49,798 nucleotides of DNA from Gallionella sp. (lineage in GTDB: Bacteria; Pseudomonadota; Gammaproteobacteria; Burkholderiales; Gallionellaceae): positions 1-49,798 of the forward strand of contig JAUSMR010000073.1 of the NCBI GenBank assembly GCA_030645955.1, given 5' to 3'. Shown piece by piece: positions 35,277 through 43,839 of the stretch. Position numbers and translations under genes: made by a program. The notes below the pieces were generated by a model that saw only the letters and a program-made list of their open reading frames with translations, had not been told where the DNA came from and searched no databases. The number at the start of each line of letters is the position of its first letter. Positions within the stretch are counted from its first letter, which is position 1.

Positions 35277-35924
35277 ATGGGATACATAAGCCGGGCATCG
35301 GCGCTGCTGGTTTTGGTTATGGGTTTGAATGCGGACCTGGTGCGTGCAGAAGCATTTTCCGCTGATGGGACGTTTGACTCGGTATCGGTTTATGCGGGGC
35401 AAGGCGCTAACCATAACCTGATCGAGTTGCCGGGCAAGATCATCACAAGGAGTCTGGACTGGGACAAGACTTATTTTGCTGCGCTGGGGTTTGGCAAGGT
35501 TCGCGGCACGCTGGGACAGAGTGTCGAAAGCTTTCAGGGCACACCGTTTGCGTCATTCCTGCATGGATATGAAGCGGTGCTGGTAAAGCATTCTGGGTTG
35601 CAGAGCAATGCAGAGATGGGCGCGGCCTACATGTTGAAAACTCCCGATTTGCAACTGGGGGAGTTGGGGGTGAATTTTGGCGCGGGTGCGGGTTTGTCGT
35701 ATGCCTTGGGTTATCCGAGTTACGAAGACGGTCCGGACAACGATCCGGCGCGGCGTTACCGGATGCAATTATTGGCTTTGTTCGAATTAGAATGGCGCAT
35801 GATCGGGTTTGATAAGCTATCGGTAATTACCCGTGTTCATCACCGGTCCGGTGTGTATGGATTGATTGCGCCAAGACATGTAGGTTCGAACTTTTTGGCC
35901 GTCGGTGTTCGCCACAAGTTTTGA
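35277..35924 (+). CDS. Small outer-membrane barrel protein, PagL-like
   Basis: After a clear signal peptide (MGYISRASALLVLVMGLNADL...RAEA) come amphipathic strands such as FDSVSVYAGQGANHNLIEL and DKTYFAALGFGKVRG, and a C-terminal Phe (FLAVGVRHKF) as in outer-membrane barrels. VHHRSGVYGLIAPRHVGSNFL resembles the His-Ser region of PagL lipid A 3-O-deacylase, which is only suggestive. The start at 35277 is chosen because it places the signal at the N-terminus; an ATG at 35208 would add 23 residues. Sitting between kpsC and kpsS, it may modify the lipid anchor or lipid A to suit capsule attachment. The function is inferred. Confidence 0.75.
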   Translation: MGYISRASALLVLVMGLNADLVRAEAFSADGTFDSVSVYAGQGANHNLIELPGKIITRSLDWDKTYFAALGFGKVRGTLGQSVESFQGTPFASFLHGYEAVLVKHSGLQSNAEMGAAYMLKTPDLQLGELGVNFGAGAGLSYALGYPSYEDGPDNDPARRYRMQLLALFELEWRMIGFDKLSVITRVHHRSGVYGLIAPRHVGSNFLAVGVRHKF

Positions 35925-35952
35925 ACATGACGGCGATTTACAGGAACAAACG

Positions 35953-37221
35953 ATGATCAAGAGTGGTATTTCGGTATTCAGGGGAGAGCGGGTGTTGCTG
36001 CTGCAAGGCCCGGTTGGGCCATTCTTCCGGCGTCTGGCGCAGGATTTGACCCTGGCGGGCGCGCAGGTCTTCAAGGTTAATTTCAATGGCGGTGACTGGC
36101 TGTTTTATCCCGGTGGCGCGTACAATTATCGCGGAAGGATGGAAGGTTGGCCGAAGTATTTCGAGGCGCTGCTCGATCAGCTGGATGTCGATGTGGTGAT
36201 GCTGTTTGGGGATTGCCGTCCGATTCACAAGCTGGCTCATGAAATCGCCCATCGGCGCGGGCTGGAAATTGGCGTGTTCGAAGAGGGTTATATCCGGCCC
36301 GATTATGTAACGCTGGAACGATTTGGAGTGAACGACCATTCGCTAATCCCCCGCGAATCCAGCTTTTACTCGAATATCCCGATTTCCACGATTGATCGAC
36401 CGATTCCCCTGGGCAACACGTACTGGTATGCCGTGCTGTGGGCGGTGCTTTATTATTTTGCGGCCGGTTTGCTCAAACCGCTGTTTCGCCATTATGAGCA
36501 TCACCGCCCGTTGACATGGCTGGAATTTTTTCCGTGGACGCGCTCCGTATGGCGCAAGGGATATTATGCGCTCAAGGAGCGAAGCATACTCGCACGCCTG
36601 ACGGACGAGTTGAAAGGGCGTTATTTTCTGGTGCCGTTGCAGGTGTATAACGACGCGCAGATACATACGCATTCCGGCTTCAAATCGATCAGTCATTTCA
36701 TTGATGAGGTGATGACGTCATTCGCACAACATGCGCCGCAAAATACTGCTCTGGTCATCAAACACCACCCCATGGACCGGGGTTATCACGACTACACCAG
36801 GCTGATTCGCAAGCGGATTGGGGAATTTGGATTGCAGGGGCGCTGCTTCTATATTCATGATCAGCATCTACCCACACTGATGCAATATTCTCGCGGTGTG
36901 GTGGTGATCAACAGCACGGTGGGTTTGTCAGCCCTTCATCACGGTACCCCGGTCAAGGTGTGCGGGAATGCGATTTACGACATGCCGGGTTTGACATTTC
37001 AGGGGGGGCTGGACGGTTTTTGGCAAAATTCACAGCAGGCCAAGCCGGACAACCTGTTGTACCAGCGTTTTAACGGCTATCTGGTGCGGCATACCCAGTT
37101 GAATGGCAGCTTCTACAAGCGGTTGCCGGTCATCGCCTCGGTCGCGGGGTTGCGCTGGATGTTGAAAATTGACAATGTGGTCACTCTAAAACCAATCGAT
37201 AGAAAAGATAAAGCAGCATAG
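35953..37221 (+). CDS. kpsS: KpsS-like capsule beta-Kdo transferase
   Basis: KpsS adds the first beta-Kdo to the phosphatidylglycerol-type anchor of ABC-dependent capsules. This 422 aa protein has the family motifs LLLQGPVGPFFRRLA, FNGGDWLFYPG, LFGDCRPIHKLAHEIA, VFEEGYIRPDYVTLERFGVN, IKHHPMDRG and the C-terminal HHGTPVKVCGNAIYDMPGLTFQG. The ATG at 35953 fits the family length. Together with kpsC it shows that the exported polymer is a lipid-anchored capsule and not an O-antigen. Confidence 0.95.
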   Translation: MIKSGISVFRGERVLLLQGPVGPFFRRLAQDLTLAGAQVFKVNFNGGDWLFYPGGAYNYRGRMEGWPKYFEALLDQLDVDVVMLFGDCRPIHKLAHEIAHRRGLEIGVFEEGYIRPDYVTLERFGVNDHSLIPRESSFYSNIPISTIDRPIPLGNTYWYAVLWAVLYYFAAGLLKPLFRHYEHHRPLTWLEFFPWTRSVWRKGYYALKERSILARLTDELKGRYFLVPLQVYNDAQIHTHSGFKSISHFIDEVMTSFAQHAPQNTALVIKHHPMDRGYHDYTRLIRKRIGEFGLQGRCFYIHDQHLPTLMQYSRGVVVINSTVGLSALHHGTPVKVCGNAIYDMPGLTFQGGLDGFWQNSQQAKPDNLLYQRFNGYLVRHTQLNGSFYKRLPVIASVAGLRWMLKIDNVVTLKPIDRKDKAA

Positions 37222-37232
37222 CAGGCGGTTAA

Positions 37233-37339
37233 CCTGAAAAGCAGTTGGCGGGGTGGTAGATGCGAATTTATTCGCACCTACAAGATCATCCCAACGTGTT
37301 GAAGCAACAGAATATTTTCTGCCAACTGCTTTTTCCAGG
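37233..37339. mobile_element. MITE-like element, family 2 (copy K)
   Basis: CCTGAAAAGCAGTTGGCGGG at the left and TGCCAACTGCTTTTTCCAGG at the right match the ends of copy J. The centre has GTGCGAATTTATTCG-like sequence (here GATGCGAATTTATTCGCACC) but is about 30 bp shorter. It fills the gap between kpsS and the efflux promoter. Confidence 0.75.
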
Positions 37340-37373
37340 ATTTTTTGGTTGGAATTACACGGCTTGTGGGGGG

Positions 37374-37410
37374 TTGCTTTGCACACGTAATATCAGTATA
37401 TTCTAATATA
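37374..37410 (+). promoter_or_regulatory. Promoter and ArsR-like operator of the RND operon
   Basis: TTGCTT (37374-37379), a 17-base spacer, and TATATT (37397-37402) form a reasonable promoter. The -10 box is the left arm of the inverted repeat TATATT-CT-AATATA (37397-37410), the AT-rich dyad type bound by ArsR-family repressors. Repression by the ArsR-like protein encoded at 5115 is a testable guess. Confidence 0.55.
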
Positions 37411-37436
37411 GTGAGATTCCAGATAGGGTGAGCGCG

Positions 37437-38471
37437 ATGAAAAAGTCATGGATTTTGGGGGTTTTGAGTCTGCTGTTGCAGGGCGTGGTAACCGCTCACG
37501 CTGCCGGTCAGCTTGCGGTTGCTGCCGTGCAGTATCGCGAGGTGGCGCAGAGTTATGCGGTGGAAGGACTGGTCGAGGCTACGCGCCAGTCTACCGTGTC
37601 GGCGCAAATTGGCGGCCGCATCAAGGAAATCAATTTCGATGTCGGCAGCCGCGTCAACAAGGGGCAGGTAATACTGCGGATTGACGAGCGCGAAACCGGG
37701 CAAGCCCTGGCGGGCAGCAATGCGCAAGTGTTGCAGGCGCAAGCCACTTTGCAGAATGCCAAAGCGGCGTACGAACGCTCCAGGCAATTATTCGCGCAAA
37801 AGTTCATCAGTCAATCCGCACTGGACAAGGCGCAGGCCGATTACCAGGTGGCGAGGGCGCAAGCAGCCGCCAGCGAAGCGGGGGCAGGGCAAGCCAGTCT
37901 GGCGCATGGCTATAGTGCGGTTATCGCGCCTTACGGCGGGGTGGTGGCGGCCCGTCTGGTGGAAGTGGGTGAAATGGTGATGCCAGGCAAACCGTTGATG
38001 ACCGGTTTTGACCCGGCCGGAATGCGCGTGGTGGTGAGCGTGCCGCAGTACAGGTTGCCGGAAATAGGCTCAAACCCGAAGGTGATGGTTGAAGTGCCAT
38101 CATTGAACCGCTGGATCAATGCGGCTTCCGTTACAGTGCAGCCGATGGCCGATACGCGCACGCACAGCACGCAGGTGCGCGTGTATTTGCCCGTCAATGA
38201 AGAGGGCGTATATCCGGGCATGTTCGTGCGCGCCCATTTCGTGGTCGGCAAGGCGAATAAGCTGGTGATTCCCGTGAGCGCCGTGTTGCGTCGCAGCGAA
38301 GTGGTTGCCGTTTACGTGGTGGATGAAAAAGGCGACGTGAAATTACGTCAGGTGCGGCTCGGCGACACAACTGCAGATGGCGCGGTGGAAGTGCTGGCAG
38401 GGCTGAATCCGGGCGAGCAAGTGGCTCTGGAGCCGGTCAAGGCAGGGATAGGCAGAGGACAGAAACCGTAG
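37437..38471 (+). CDS. RND efflux membrane fusion protein
   Basis: A periplasmic adaptor of 344 aa. It has a signal peptide (WILGVLSLLLQGVVTAHA), a split lipoyl domain (VSAQIGGRIKEINFDVGSRVNKGQVILRID ... VIAPYGGVVAARLVEVGEMV), an alpha-hairpin (about residues 85-150), and a beta-barrel/membrane-proximal part. It joins the pump encoded next door to an outer-membrane channel that is not in this window. The TAG stop is part of a GTAGGGG repeat. The ATG at 37437 is preceded by GGGTGAG; a GTG three codons earlier is the alternative. Confidence 0.93.
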   Translation: MKKSWILGVLSLLLQGVVTAHAAGQLAVAAVQYREVAQSYAVEGLVEATRQSTVSAQIGGRIKEINFDVGSRVNKGQVILRIDERETGQALAGSNAQVLQAQATLQNAKAAYERSRQLFAQKFISQSALDKAQADYQVARAQAAASEAGAGQASLAHGYSAVIAPYGGVVAARLVEVGEMVMPGKPLMTGFDPAGMRVVVSVPQYRLPEIGSNPKVMVEVPSLNRWINAASVTVQPMADTRTHSTQVRVYLPVNEEGVYPGMFVRAHFVVGKANKLVIPVSAVLRRSEVVAVYVVDEKGDVKLRQVRLGDTTADGAVEVLAGLNPGEQVALEPVKAGIGRGQKP

Positions 38472-38533
38472 GGGCAACCCTCGCGGTTGCCCAAGTTCAA
38501 ACAATCGTAGGGGCAACCCTTGCGGTTGCCCAA
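38468..38533. repeat. Two tandem GTAGGGGCAACCC hairpins
   Basis: Two copies of a 27-base palindrome, GTAGGGGCAACCC(T/C)GCGG..., at 38468-38494 and 38507-38533. Each folds as GGGCAACC-NNNN-GGTTGCCC. They lie between the adaptor and pump genes, and the first supplies the adaptor's TAG stop. Confidence 0.9.
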
Positions 38534-38550
38534 ACACAGGAAAAATCAGA

Positions 38551-41500
38551 ATGGGAATTTCAGGACGTATCGCAAAATATTTTCTGCACTCGCAGATGAC
38601 ACCGCTGCTGGCACTGGTTGCCGTGCTGCTGGGCGCGTTCGCGGTGCTGGTGACTCCGCGCGAGGAAGAGCCGCAGATCAACGTGACCATGGCGAATGTG
38701 CTGATCGCCTATCCGGGCGCATCCGCCAGGGATGTCGCGCAAACCGTGGCGACCCCAGCCGAGCAGGTGCTGGCTCAAATCGCCGGCGTGGATCATGTCT
38801 ACTCGGTGGCGCAGCCGGGCATGGCGATCATCACCGTTCAGTTCAAGGTCGGCGAGGAGCATGTGCCTTCGCTGGTGAAGCTCTACGATGTCGTGCAATC
38901 CCACGCTGACTGGCTGCCTGCCACGCTGGGGGTTGCGCAACCCATCATCAAGGCAAAAGGCATAGACGATGTGCCGGTTGTCGCGCTGACTTTGTGGCGC
39001 GAGCAGACACTGGGCGGCGGCATCGAATTAACCCAGATTGCGCACGCTATTGAGGCCGAGCTGAAGCGTGTGCCGGGAACGCGCGAAGTGAGCACTCTCG
39101 GCGGTACGCAACGCGTGGTACGGGTGCTGCTCAATCCGGAAAGCCTGAATGCCTTCCAGCTTTCGATGCAGGACGTGCGCGCGGCTTTGCGAGCCGCCAA
39201 CGTTTCGCAGAATGCGGGCAATCTGGTGCAGAATAATCGCGAAGTGCTGGTGCAGACCGGCAGCTTTTTGAGCAACGCCAATGAGGTAAAACAGCTGGTT
39301 GTCGGCGTGTCTGATGGCAAACCGGTGTTCCTGCGCGACATTGCCGAAGTGCAGGATGGCGCGGATCAGCCGGGCAGTTATGTATGGCTGGGCACAGGTC
39401 CTGCGGCAGCTGACAAACAAATCAAGGCCAGGGGCGAATTCACCGCGGTGACCATGGCGATCACCAAGAAGCCGGGCGCCAATGCGGTGGAGATTGCCGA
39501 ACAGTTGCTGGCGCGTGTGGAGCAGCTCAAGGGTAGCGTGATTCCTTCCGATGTGCAGGTCAGTACCACGCGCAACTACGGCGCAACCGCCAATGACAAG
39601 GCGATGAAGCTGATTCAGAAACTGTTTTTTGCCACCTTCGCCGTGGTCGCGCTGGTGTGGTTCGCGATGGGGAGGCGCGAGGCGCTGGTGGTCGGCATCG
39701 CGGTGCTGCTGACGCTGGCGGCGACCCTGTTCGCATCCTGGGCGTGGGGCTTTACGCTGAATCGCGTGTCGCTGTTCGCGTTGATTTTTTCCATCGGCAT
39801 TCTGGTGGATGACGCGATTGTGGTGGTAGAGAATATCCACCGCCGCCGCGCGCTGGCATCACATCAGCCTCTTTCGGAAATCATTCCCGAGGCAGTAGAC
39901 GAAGTGGGCAGCCCGACGATACTGGCGACTTTCACGGTGATTGCCGCATTGCTGCCGATGGCTTTCGTCACTGGTTTGATGGGGCCGTACATGAGCCCGA
40001 TCCCGATCAATGCCAGCATGGGGATGTTGATCTCGCTGGCGGTGGCGTTCGTCATCACCCCGTGGCTGGTGCTGCGTTTTGCCGGAGCGCATCACGAGGT
40101 GCTGCACGACGAGCGCGATAGTGCGACCACCCGATTCTTTCGGGACCGTCTGAGCCCGTTCCTGAATCGCGAGCATGGCAAGCCTGCGCGGCGCAAGCTG
40201 TGGTGGGTCATACTGGGTGGTTTGTTGCTGGCCGTGTCGCTGGGCGTGGTGAAGCTGGTGATCCTGAAAATGCTGCCCTTCGACAACAAGTCGGAGTTTC
40301 AAATCGTCGTGGATATGCCCACAGGTACGGCACTGGAACAGACCGGCGCGGTGTTGCGTGAAATCGGCGGTTATCTGGCGACCGTCCCGGAGGTGACCGA
40401 TTACGAGGCCTACGCAGGCACGGCTGCGCCGATCAATTTCAACGGGCTGGTGCGCCAGTATTATTTGCGCAGCGCGGCCGAGCAGGGCGATATCCAGGTC
40501 AACCTGCGCGACAAGCATCATCGCAGCCGCAGCAGCCATGAGATCGCCACTGCCGCGCTGGAGCCGATCCAGAAAATCGCCAGGGTTTGGGGCGCGAAGG
40601 TGAAAATCGTCGAGGTGCCGCCCGGCCCGCCGGTGATGTCGCCCATCGTGGCGGAAATCTATGGGCCGGATTATGAGGGTGCGCGCAAAGTGGCCGGCAA
40701 GGTGCGCGAGCACTTCGGCAAGACCGACGATATCGTATCGATTGACGATAGCGTGACCGAGGAGGCGCCCAAACTGATGTTGCATGTGCTGCAAAGCAAA
40801 GCGGCGCTGCTTGGCGTCACATCCAGCGATGTCGTTGATGTGATCGGCGTGGCCCTGTCCGGGCAGGACGTTGCATCATTGCACGATGCCAACGCGAAAT
40901 ATGCGCCGCCGTTGCGCATCGGCCTGCCTGCGGAACGGCGCAGCAACATCGATGAAGTGCTGAAACTCAAGGTGCGCGCGCGCGACGGTGTACTGGTCCC
41001 GCTTTCGGAACTGGTACAGGTCATTCCGGTGCAACGCGATTATCCGATCTATCACAAGGACCTGCTGCCGGTCGTTTATGTATTTGGCGACATGGCCGGC
41101 AAGCTCGACAGCCCGCTGTATGGCATGTTCGGCATCAACGAAAAAACCAGCGGCATGGCACTGGAACAGGGCGGCAACCTGGAGAGCTATTACTTCAATC
41201 AGCCCGGCGATCCTTACGCCGGGTATGCGCTGAAGTGGGACGGTGAATGGCAGGTGACGTTCGAGACCTTCCGCGACATGGGCATCGCCTATGGAGTCGG
41301 CTTGCTGTTGATTTATCTGCTGGTGGTGGCGCAGTTCAAATCCTACCTCGTGCCGCTGGTCATCATGGCGCCGATCCCTCTCACGATCATCGGTGTAATG
41401 CCGGGACATGCGCTGCTCGGTTCGCAATTCACCGCTACCTCAATGATAGGCATGATCGCATTGGCCGGAATCATCGTGCGCAATTCGATCCTGCTGGTCG

Positions 41501-41751
41501 ACTTCGTCAATCTGCAATTGCGTGACGGAATGGACTTGCAGCACGCTGTGATTGCCGCCGCCGGGGCGCGTGCCAAGCCGATCATCCTGACCGGGCTGGC
41601 AGCGATGCTGGGCGCGCTGTTTATCCTGGACGACCCGATTTTCAATGGCCTGGCCATCTCCCTGATTTTCGGCATCCTCGTCTCCACGATGCTGACTCTG
41701 GTGGTGATTCCGGTGTTGTATTACGCAACTTTGTACAAAAAAATCCAGTAA
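38551..41751 (+). CDS. RND efflux transporter permease
   Basis: An inner-membrane proton-driven pump of 1066 aa with the twelve-helix RND layout and two large periplasmic loops. It opens FLHSQMTPLLALVAVLLGAFAVLVTPREEEPQI, which suits the hydrophobe/amphiphile group. The helix 4 proton-relay pair is present (GILVDDAIVVVENIHRRRA), as is the helix 10-11 region (IALAGIIVRNSILLVDFVN). The substrate is unknown. Its placement with a DUF2892 gene, and perhaps a sulfide-responsive ArsR, suggests a role in sulfur or redox stress. A detergent-type pump is equally possible. Confidence 0.95.
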   Translation: MGISGRIAKYFLHSQMTPLLALVAVLLGAFAVLVTPREEEPQINVTMANVLIAYPGASARDVAQTVATPAEQVLAQIAGVDHVYSVAQPGMAIITVQFKVGEEHVPSLVKLYDVVQSHADWLPATLGVAQPIIKAKGIDDVPVVALTLWREQTLGGGIELTQIAHAIEAELKRVPGTREVSTLGGTQRVVRVLLNPESLNAFQLSMQDVRAALRAANVSQNAGNLVQNNREVLVQTGSFLSNANEVKQLVVGVSDGKPVFLRDIAEVQDGADQPGSYVWLGTGPAAADKQIKARGEFTAVTMAITKKPGANAVEIAEQLLARVEQLKGSVIPSDVQVSTTRNYGATANDKAMKLIQKLFFATFAVVALVWFAMGRREALVVGIAVLLTLAATLFASWAWGFTLNRVSLFALIFSIGILVDDAIVVVENIHRRRALASHQPLSEIIPEAVDEVGSPTILATFTVIAALLPMAFVTGLMGPYMSPIPINASMGMLISLAVAFVITPWLVLRFAGAHHEVLHDERDSATTRFFRDRLSPFLNREHGKPARRKLWWVILGGLLLAVSLGVVKLVILKMLPFDNKSEFQIVVDMPTGTALEQTGAVLREIGGYLATVPEVTDYEAYAGTAAPINFNGLVRQYYLRSAAEQGDIQVNLRDKHHRSRSSHEIATAALEPIQKIARVWGAKVKIVEVPPGPPVMSPIVAEIYGPDYEGARKVAGKVREHFGKTDDIVSIDDSVTEEAPKLMLHVLQSKAALLGVTSSDVVDVIGVALSGQDVASLHDANAKYAPPLRIGLPAERRSNIDEVLKLKVRARDGVLVPLSELVQVIPVQRDYPIYHKDLLPVVYVFGDMAGKLDSPLYGMFGINEKTSGMALEQGGNLESYYFNQPGDPYAGYALKWDGEWQVTFETFRDMGIAYGVGLLLIYLLVVAQFKSYLVPLVIMAPIPLTIIGVMPGHALLGSQFTATSMIGMIALAGIIVRNSILLVDFVNLQLRDGMDLQHAVIAAAGARAKPIILTGLAAMLGALFILDDPIFNGLAISLIFGILVSTMLTLVVIPVLYYATLYKKIQ

Positions 41752-41782
41752 AATTCATCAACTTTATTTCAGGAGTTTAACC

Positions 41783-41995
41783 ATGAATAGTGAACGCATT
41801 GTCCGTATCGTCGCCGGTTCTTTCATCTTGTTGTCGTTGGCGCTGGGTATAGAAGCCAGCCCGCTGTTCGTCAGCAATTACTTTTTGGGGTTTACCGCCT
41901 TTGTGGGCCTGAACCTGTTCCAGAGCGGCTTTACCAGAATATGTCCGCTGAGCAATATTCTCGGAAAATTCGGCATCAAAGCCTGTTCGTGCTGA
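41783..41995 (+). CDS. DUF2892 (YgaP-like) membrane protein
   Basis: A 70 aa protein with two membrane segments (IVRIVAGSFILLSLALGI; YFLGFTAFVGLNLFQSGFTRICPL) and the conserved N-terminus NSERIVRIVAG. A Cys pair closes the protein (IKACSC), with another in RICPLS. In YgaP this domain anchors a rhodanese. A rhodanese gene does lie 1.8 kb downstream, so the association is suggestive. It has a strong RBS (CAGGAG) and follows the pump gene by 31 bases. Confidence 0.92.
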   Translation: MNSERIVRIVAGSFILLSLALGIEASPLFVSNYFLGFTAFVGLNLFQSGFTRICPLSNILGKFGIKACSC

Positions 41996-43839
41996 AGAAT
42001 ATTCTGCAGCCGATCCGGCTGGCAGACATCAGGCTGGCCCATATCAGCCTGGCCTTGGTCGGTCTGATGTGGGTCTTGCCTTTTCTGCACTATCGCCACA
42101 GGCTTCCGCTGACCACATTTGACCAGGAATGGTGGAGCGCGCTGCTCGGTGCGCTGGCTCTCACCTTTCTGGTCGCCCGTGATTTTTGGCAGCAGCCGGA
42201 GATTCCGCGCATCGTACAACTGCCCGTCGCGCTGATCGCCGTGGTGTGGCTGCAGTGGAGTCTGGGCAAAATTGCCTATTTTGACCAGACCTTGCTTTAT
42301 GTCTTGTATCTGCTGTTCGCGGCATTGTTGATGATGCTCGGCGCCAGATTGCGCGACTGCTTCGGTATGGCAAGACTGGCGCAGGTGCTGGCAATTTTCC
42401 TGTTGATCGGCGCGGAGCTCAGTGCGCTGATCGGTGTGCTGCAGCATTACCGCTGGCATACGTTGCTGGATACGGTAATCATCGCCAAAGTTTCTTCCGG
42501 TGTGTACGGAAATCTCGCTCAAACCAACCAATTTGCCAATTACATCGCACTGGGACTGGTCTCGCTCGGTCTGCTGCATCAGCAGCAGCGGCTTAAGGCG
42601 GGCTACGTGGCCGTGCTGGCCGCGCCGCTGCTGTTCGTGATGGCCTTGAGCGGCTCGCGCACTTCCTGGCTGTATTTGCTGATGATGAGCGGGCTGGCAT
42701 GGTGGTGGGCGCGCCGCGATGCCGCGCAGCGTCCGTTGTTGCGCTACAGCCTGTTGCTGGTTGCCGGGTTTGGCGCGATGAATCTGATCGCGCAGATGTC
42801 GCTTATGACCAGCGTGAGCAGCGGCAGTGTCAATACCGTGCAGAGATTGTTTGATGATAGTGCAACGGGCGGCATCCGCCTGTATCTGTGGCGCGAAGCG
42901 GGGCTGATGTTCGCCCAGTCGCCGTGGCTGGGTGTGGGTTTCGGGCAATTCGCGTGGCATCATTTTCAACTGCTGCCGGTGCTGCAGCAGGGCAACATCG
43001 TGGGTCTTTACAACAACGCGCACAACCTGATTTTTCAGTTGGCAGCCGAGGCGGGCATCTCCGGATTGCTGGCACTGATTTTGCCGTTGGGCGTCTGGTT
43101 GTTCGGCTTGCACCAAAGGTATGCAATCTCCAATCGAGCAGGCTTGATGGAAAAAGGTCAGCTTCGCGCAACACGGGATGCGGCGCATTGGTGGGGCTAT
43201 GCGGCACTGGGTGTTCTGGCTATTCACAGCATGCTCGAATACCCGCTGTGGTATACCTATTTTGTGGCGATTGCGGCGATTCTGTTGGGCGCGCTGGACG
43301 AAACCCGCTACAGACTGGAATTGCGTATCACAGGGCGCCTCTCCGTGGCGGCTATCCTGTTATTGGGCCTGGTGACGCTGGTGCAATTGCATAATGGCTA
43401 TCGTGTTTTGCAGCAGACCCTGTCTATATATCCGGAATCAAGAGACGATTATGCCGCATTGTCGCGCATCCGCGACGGCCTGGTTGCGGTGGATCGCGGC
43501 TCGCTGCTATCGCCTTATGCGGAGCTTCCCCTGAGCGGTCAGATTGTGGTGAATGGCGAACGTCTCAAGGAAAAATTGGCGCTGAACACCCGGGTGATGC
43601 GGTTCATGCCGATTGGCGCGGTGGTGTATCGCCAGGCAATGCTGCTGGCGCAGGCTAATCAGCAGGAACAGGCCAAATCCATGCTGGAGCAGGCTATCTG
43701 GTCGTACCCAAATGGTTTTGCCGATGCGCGCCGTCAACTGGCCGAATTGGCGGAGAAAGATTCCGAACATTTTTCAGCTCTGCTAGAATTCGCCCTCCGA
43801 AAAGAACAGGAGTACCGGCGTGCAGTTCATCATCAATAA
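41989..43839 (+). CDS. PglL/Wzy-type O-oligosaccharyltransferase or O-antigen ligase
   Basis: A polytopic membrane protein with about 11-12 helices, then a soluble C-terminal domain (about the last 140 residues). The Wzy_C ligase core includes GNLAQTNQFANYIALGL, ALSGSRTSWLYLL, WLGVGFGQFAWHHFQLLP and NNAHNLIFQLAAEAG with the conserved His. These features are shared by PglL enzymes, which glycosylate pilins and other proteins. The C-terminal domain matches the PglL group better than WaaL. The start is uncertain: a GTG at 41989 gives a 7-base overlap with the DUF2892 gene, and an ATG at 41941 a 55-base overlap. A pilin-assembly locus 3.3 kb away would fit a pilin substrate. Confidence 0.88.
   Translation: MLKNILQPIRLADIRLAHISLALVGLMWVLPFLHYRHRLPLTTFDQEWWSALLGALALTFLVARDFWQQPEIPRIVQLPVALIAVVWLQWSLGKIAYFDQTLLYVLYLLFAALLMMLGARLRDCFGMARLAQVLAIFLLIGAELSALIGVLQHYRWHTLLDTVIIAKVSSGVYGNLAQTNQFANYIALGLVSLGLLHQQQRLKAGYVAVLAAPLLFVMALSGSRTSWLYLLMMSGLAWWWARRDAAQRPLLRYSLLLVAGFGAMNLIAQMSLMTSVSSGSVNTVQRLFDDSATGGIRLYLWREAGLMFAQSPWLGVGFGQFAWHHFQLLPVLQQGNIVGLYNNAHNLIFQLAAEAGISGLLALILPLGVWLFGLHQRYAISNRAGLMEKGQLRATRDAAHWWGYAALGVLAIHSMLEYPLWYTYFVAIAAILLGALDETRYRLELRITGRLSVAAILLLGLVTLVQLHNGYRVLQQTLSIYPESRDDYAALSRIRDGLVAVDRGSLLSPYAELPLSGQIVVNGERLKEKLALNTRVMRFMPIGAVVYRQAMLLAQANQQEQAKSMLEQAIWSYPNGFADARRQLAELAEKDSEHFSALLEFALRKEQEYRRAVHHQ

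Noticed and set aside
41878..43227. Long minus-strand frame opposite the PglL-like gene
   Set aside because: It is rich in Gln, His and Arg with no domain, typical of the antisense of a membrane protein gene. The plus strand encodes a coherent polytopic protein.
5418..43819. An integrase, tRNA gene or att site bounding the island
   Set aside because: I searched for a transposase, integrase, tRNA or matching direct repeats at the borders and saw none, so a classical genomic-island mechanism is not supported.
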